Source: an uncultured Oscillospiraceae bacterium
GTDB taxonomy: Bacteria; Bacillota; Clostridia; Oscillospirales; Acutalibacteraceae
Assembly: GCA_900556765.1 (NCBI GenBank)
Contig: USQH01000076.1
Location: 1 to 6,817, forward strand
Direction of reading: 5' to 3'
Length of the DNA stretch: 6,817 nucleotides
The notes below the pieces were generated by a model. That model ran no database searches. It saw only the letters and a program-made list of their open reading frames with translations, and was not told where the DNA came from. The position numbers were made by a program, and so were the translations under genes. Numbering within the stretch: the stretch's first letter is position 1; every line of letters begins with the position of its first letter. Below, one piece after another: positions 4,798 through 6,817 of this stretch.

Positions 4798-6817
4798 ATG
4801 AATGTGCAAAAATTAACTCAAAAAAGTATAGAGGCCGTCCAGCTTGCTCAGCGCACAGCCGAGGAAAACGTCAACCAGCAGCTTTTGCAGGAGCACTTGC
4901 TTTTCGCTCTTGTCACTCAGCAAGAGGGGCTGATTCCCGAACTGCTGCAAAAAATGGGTGTGGACGTATCCACCCTTAAGACGCGACTCGAAAGCATGAT
5001 ATCCGCATTACCTAAGGTGTCCTCAACATCGGGCAGTGACATTTATATGTCAGGCGATCTGAACGCAGCTTTGACTGCCGCCGAGGGCGAAGCGGCAAAA
5101 ATGAAGGATGAGTACGTCTCAGTCGAGCATTTGATGCTCGGCGTGCTTATTAAGCCGTCAAAATCGGTAAAGGAACTGCTTCACAGCTTGAAAATTGAAA
5201 AAGACGCGTTCCTTACTGCTTTGCGTTCGGTGCGCGGCAGCCGCGCCGTTACTTCCGACGACCCCGAAAGCACCTATGATGTGCTTAAAAAATACGGTCG
5301 CGACTTGGTCGAGATGGCTCGCGAGCAAAAGCTCGATCCCGTAATCGGGCGTGACGACGAAATTCGTAATGTTATCCGCATACTGTCACGAAAGACAAAA
5401 AATAACCCGTGCCTGATCGGTGAACCAGGCGTCGGTAAAACTGCGATCGCCGAAGGATTGGCGTTGAGAATTGTCAGCGGCGATGTACCCGAAACGCTGA
5501 AAAACAAATCAATATTTTCGCTTGATATGGGCGCGCTGGTTGCGGGAGCAAAATTCCGCGGAGAATTTGAGGAAAGGCTTAAAGCGGTGCTTGGCGAGGT
5601 ACAGGCGAGCGAGGGCAGGATAATCCTTTTCATTGATGAATTGCACCTTATTGTGGGCGCCGGAAAAACCGACGGTGCAATGGATGCCGGCAACCTGCTT
5701 AAACCGTTGCTTGCCCGCGGCGAGTTGCATTGTATCGGCGCTACCACACTGAATGAATACCGTCAGTATATTGAAAAGGATGCTGCTCTTGAACGTCGTT
5801 TTCAGCCGGTTCTTGTGCCGGAGCCGACCGTCGAGGACACCATTTCGATATTGCGTGGCTTAAAGGAACGCTATGAAGTTTATCACGGCGTAAAGATTCA
5901 CGATCAGGCTCTTATTGCCGCCGCGACACTTTCCAACCGCTATATTTCCGACCGCTTTCTGCCGGATAAAGCAATCGACCTTGTCGATGAGGCGTGCGCG
6001 CTGATTAAAACAGAGATGAATTCCATGCCGACTGAACTGGATGAAGTTTCCCACCGTATAATGCAGCTTGAAATCGAGGAGGCAGCGCTTAAGAAAGAAA
6101 CCGATAAGCTGTCCGCCGAGCATCTTGAAGAAATACGGGAGGAGCTTGCTTCTCTGCGTGAAAAATTCGACGTGATGAAGGCAAAATGGGACAATGAAAA
6201 GAATGCCATCGGCAGAGTTCAGAAGATACGCGAGGAAATCGAGTCAGTCAATGCACAGATCGAGCGCGCGCAAAACAGTTACGACCTGCAAAAGGCCGCG
6301 GAGCTGAAATACGGCAAGTTGCCGCAATTGCAAAAGGAGCTTGAAGAAGCGGAAAAGGAGAACGCCGACAGTGATAAGGCAACGCTGCTGCGCGATCAGG
6401 TGACGGAAGAGGAGATTGCGAAGATAGTTGCACGCTGGACGGGAATACCCGTTTCTAAGCTGGTTGAGAGCGAACGCGAAAAACTGCTGCATCTTGATGA
6501 AATTCTTCATCGCCGCGTTATCGGACAGGATGAGGCTGTTACAAAGGTCTGTGACGCCATACTGCGTTCGCGTGCCGGAATACAGGACCCCAGACGTCCT
6601 ATCGGTTCGTTCCTGTTCCTCGGCCCTACCGGCGTCGGAAAGACCGAGCTTGCTAAAGCCCTTGCCGCCGCGCTGTTTGACGATGAGCACGCAATGGTCA
6701 GAATAGATATGAGCGAGTATATGGAGAAATACTCCGTCTCCCGTCTGATCGGAGCACCTCCGGGATATGTCGGCTATGACGAGGGCGGTCAGCTTACCGA
6801 AAAGGTAAGAAGAAAAC
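4798..6817 (+). CDS. clpB: ATP-dependent disaggregase ClpB (Hsp104 family), C-terminus cut off by window edge
   Basis: The first 673 codons of an expected ~860-residue protein. ClpB is a hexameric cytoplasmic AAA+ motor that threads aggregated proteins through its pore, working with DnaK after heat stress. Domains in order: Clp N-terminal domain (~1-150); first ATPase domain with Walker A GEPGVGKT (208-215), Walker B ILFIDE (Glu281) and arginine fingers ALERRF (333-334); the long coiled-coil M domain (~410-525) that separates ClpB from ClpA and ClpC; and the second ATPase domain with VIGQ (574-577), Walker A GPTGVGKT (609-616) and pore loop GYVGYDEGG (656-664). Walker B of the second domain lies beyond the edge. 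The pore-1 aromatic is Phe253 (GAKFRGEF) where Tyr is usual; this should keep function. The frame is intact and motif spacing matches E. coli ClpB to within a few residues. The upstream CIRCE element implies HrcA control. Confidence 0.97.
   Translation, partial: MNVQKLTQKSIEAVQLAQRTAEENVNQQLLQEHLLFALVTQQEGLIPELLQKMGVDVSTLKTRLESMISALPKVSSTSGSDIYMSGDLNAALTAAEGEAAKMKDEYVSVEHLMLGVLIKPSKSVKELLHSLKIEKDAFLTALRSVRGSRAVTSDDPESTYDVLKKYGRDLVEMAREQKLDPVIGRDDEIRNVIRILSRKTKNNPCLIGEPGVGKTAIAEGLALRIVSGDVPETLKNKSIFSLDMGALVAGAKFRGEFEERLKAVLGEVQASEGRIILFIDELHLIVGAGKTDGAMDAGNLLKPLLARGELHCIGATTLNEYRQYIEKDAALERRFQPVLVPEPTVEDTISILRGLKERYEVYHGVKIHDQALIAAATLSNRYISDRFLPDKAIDLVDEACALIKTEMNSMPTELDEVSHRIMQLEIEEAALKKETDKLSAEHLEEIREELASLREKFDVMKAKWDNEKNAIGRVQKIREEIESVNAQIERAQNSYDLQKAAELKYGKLPQLQKELEEAEKENADSDKATLLRDQVTEEEIAKIVARWTGIPVSKLVESEREKLLHLDEILHRRVIGQDEAVTKVCDAILRSRAGIQDPRRPIGSFLFLGPTGVGKTELAKALAAALFDDEHAMVRIDMSEYMEKYSVSRLIGAPPGYVGYDEGGQLTEKVRRK

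Noticed and set aside
5274..5747. 157-codon open frame on the minus strand inside clpB
   Set aside because: It lies fully opposite a strongly conserved ClpB coding region; its serine/proline-rich translation is the typical shadow of the real frame.
6244..6690. 148-codon minus-strand open frame within clpB
   Set aside because: Antisense shadow of the M domain and second ATPase domain; no ribosome binding site or recognisable domain.

Overview
The window looks like ordinary chromosome from a Gram-positive anaerobe of the Clostridia (inference). Reasons: strong AGGAGG-type ribosome binding sites, mixed base composition with AT-rich intergenic gaps, a perfect CIRCE operator of the HrcA heat-shock regulon, and a tandem heterodimeric ABC exporter of a type common in Firmicutes. 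I cannot name a genus from the sequence alone.

Layout. Positions 1-878 (minus strand) hold most of a DMT/EamA-type membrane transporter whose C-terminal end runs off the left edge. Positions 879-1076 are an AT-rich divergent intergenic region with a good extended -10 promoter pointing right and a weaker candidate pointing left. Positions 1077-4579 hold two co-directional, translationally coupled ABC exporter half-transporters (ATGA overlap). Their complementary degenerate motifs indicate an obligate heterodimer with one catalytic and one non-catalytic ATP site. Positions 4580-4797 are a compact regulatory region: a perfect CIRCE element only a few bases after the ABC stop codon, candidate promoters, and a roughly 120-nt leader able to form two mutually exclusive structures, the later one terminator-like. 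From 4798 to the right edge lies the first 673 codons of the disaggregase ClpB, cut off by the window.

How the pieces work together. The two ABC proteins form one efflux pump. The DMT transporter is divergent and probably independent. ClpB is a stress-induced AAA+ disaggregase; the CIRCE element ties it to HrcA repression, and the leader suggests a second, RNA-level control. The most interesting part of the window is this CIRCE plus leader region. The CIRCE spacer is itself self-complementary, so operator and spacer form one long perfect hairpin that could also end the ABC transcript. I found no mobile element, CRISPR array, tRNA or rRNA, and no clear new defence or biosynthetic system.
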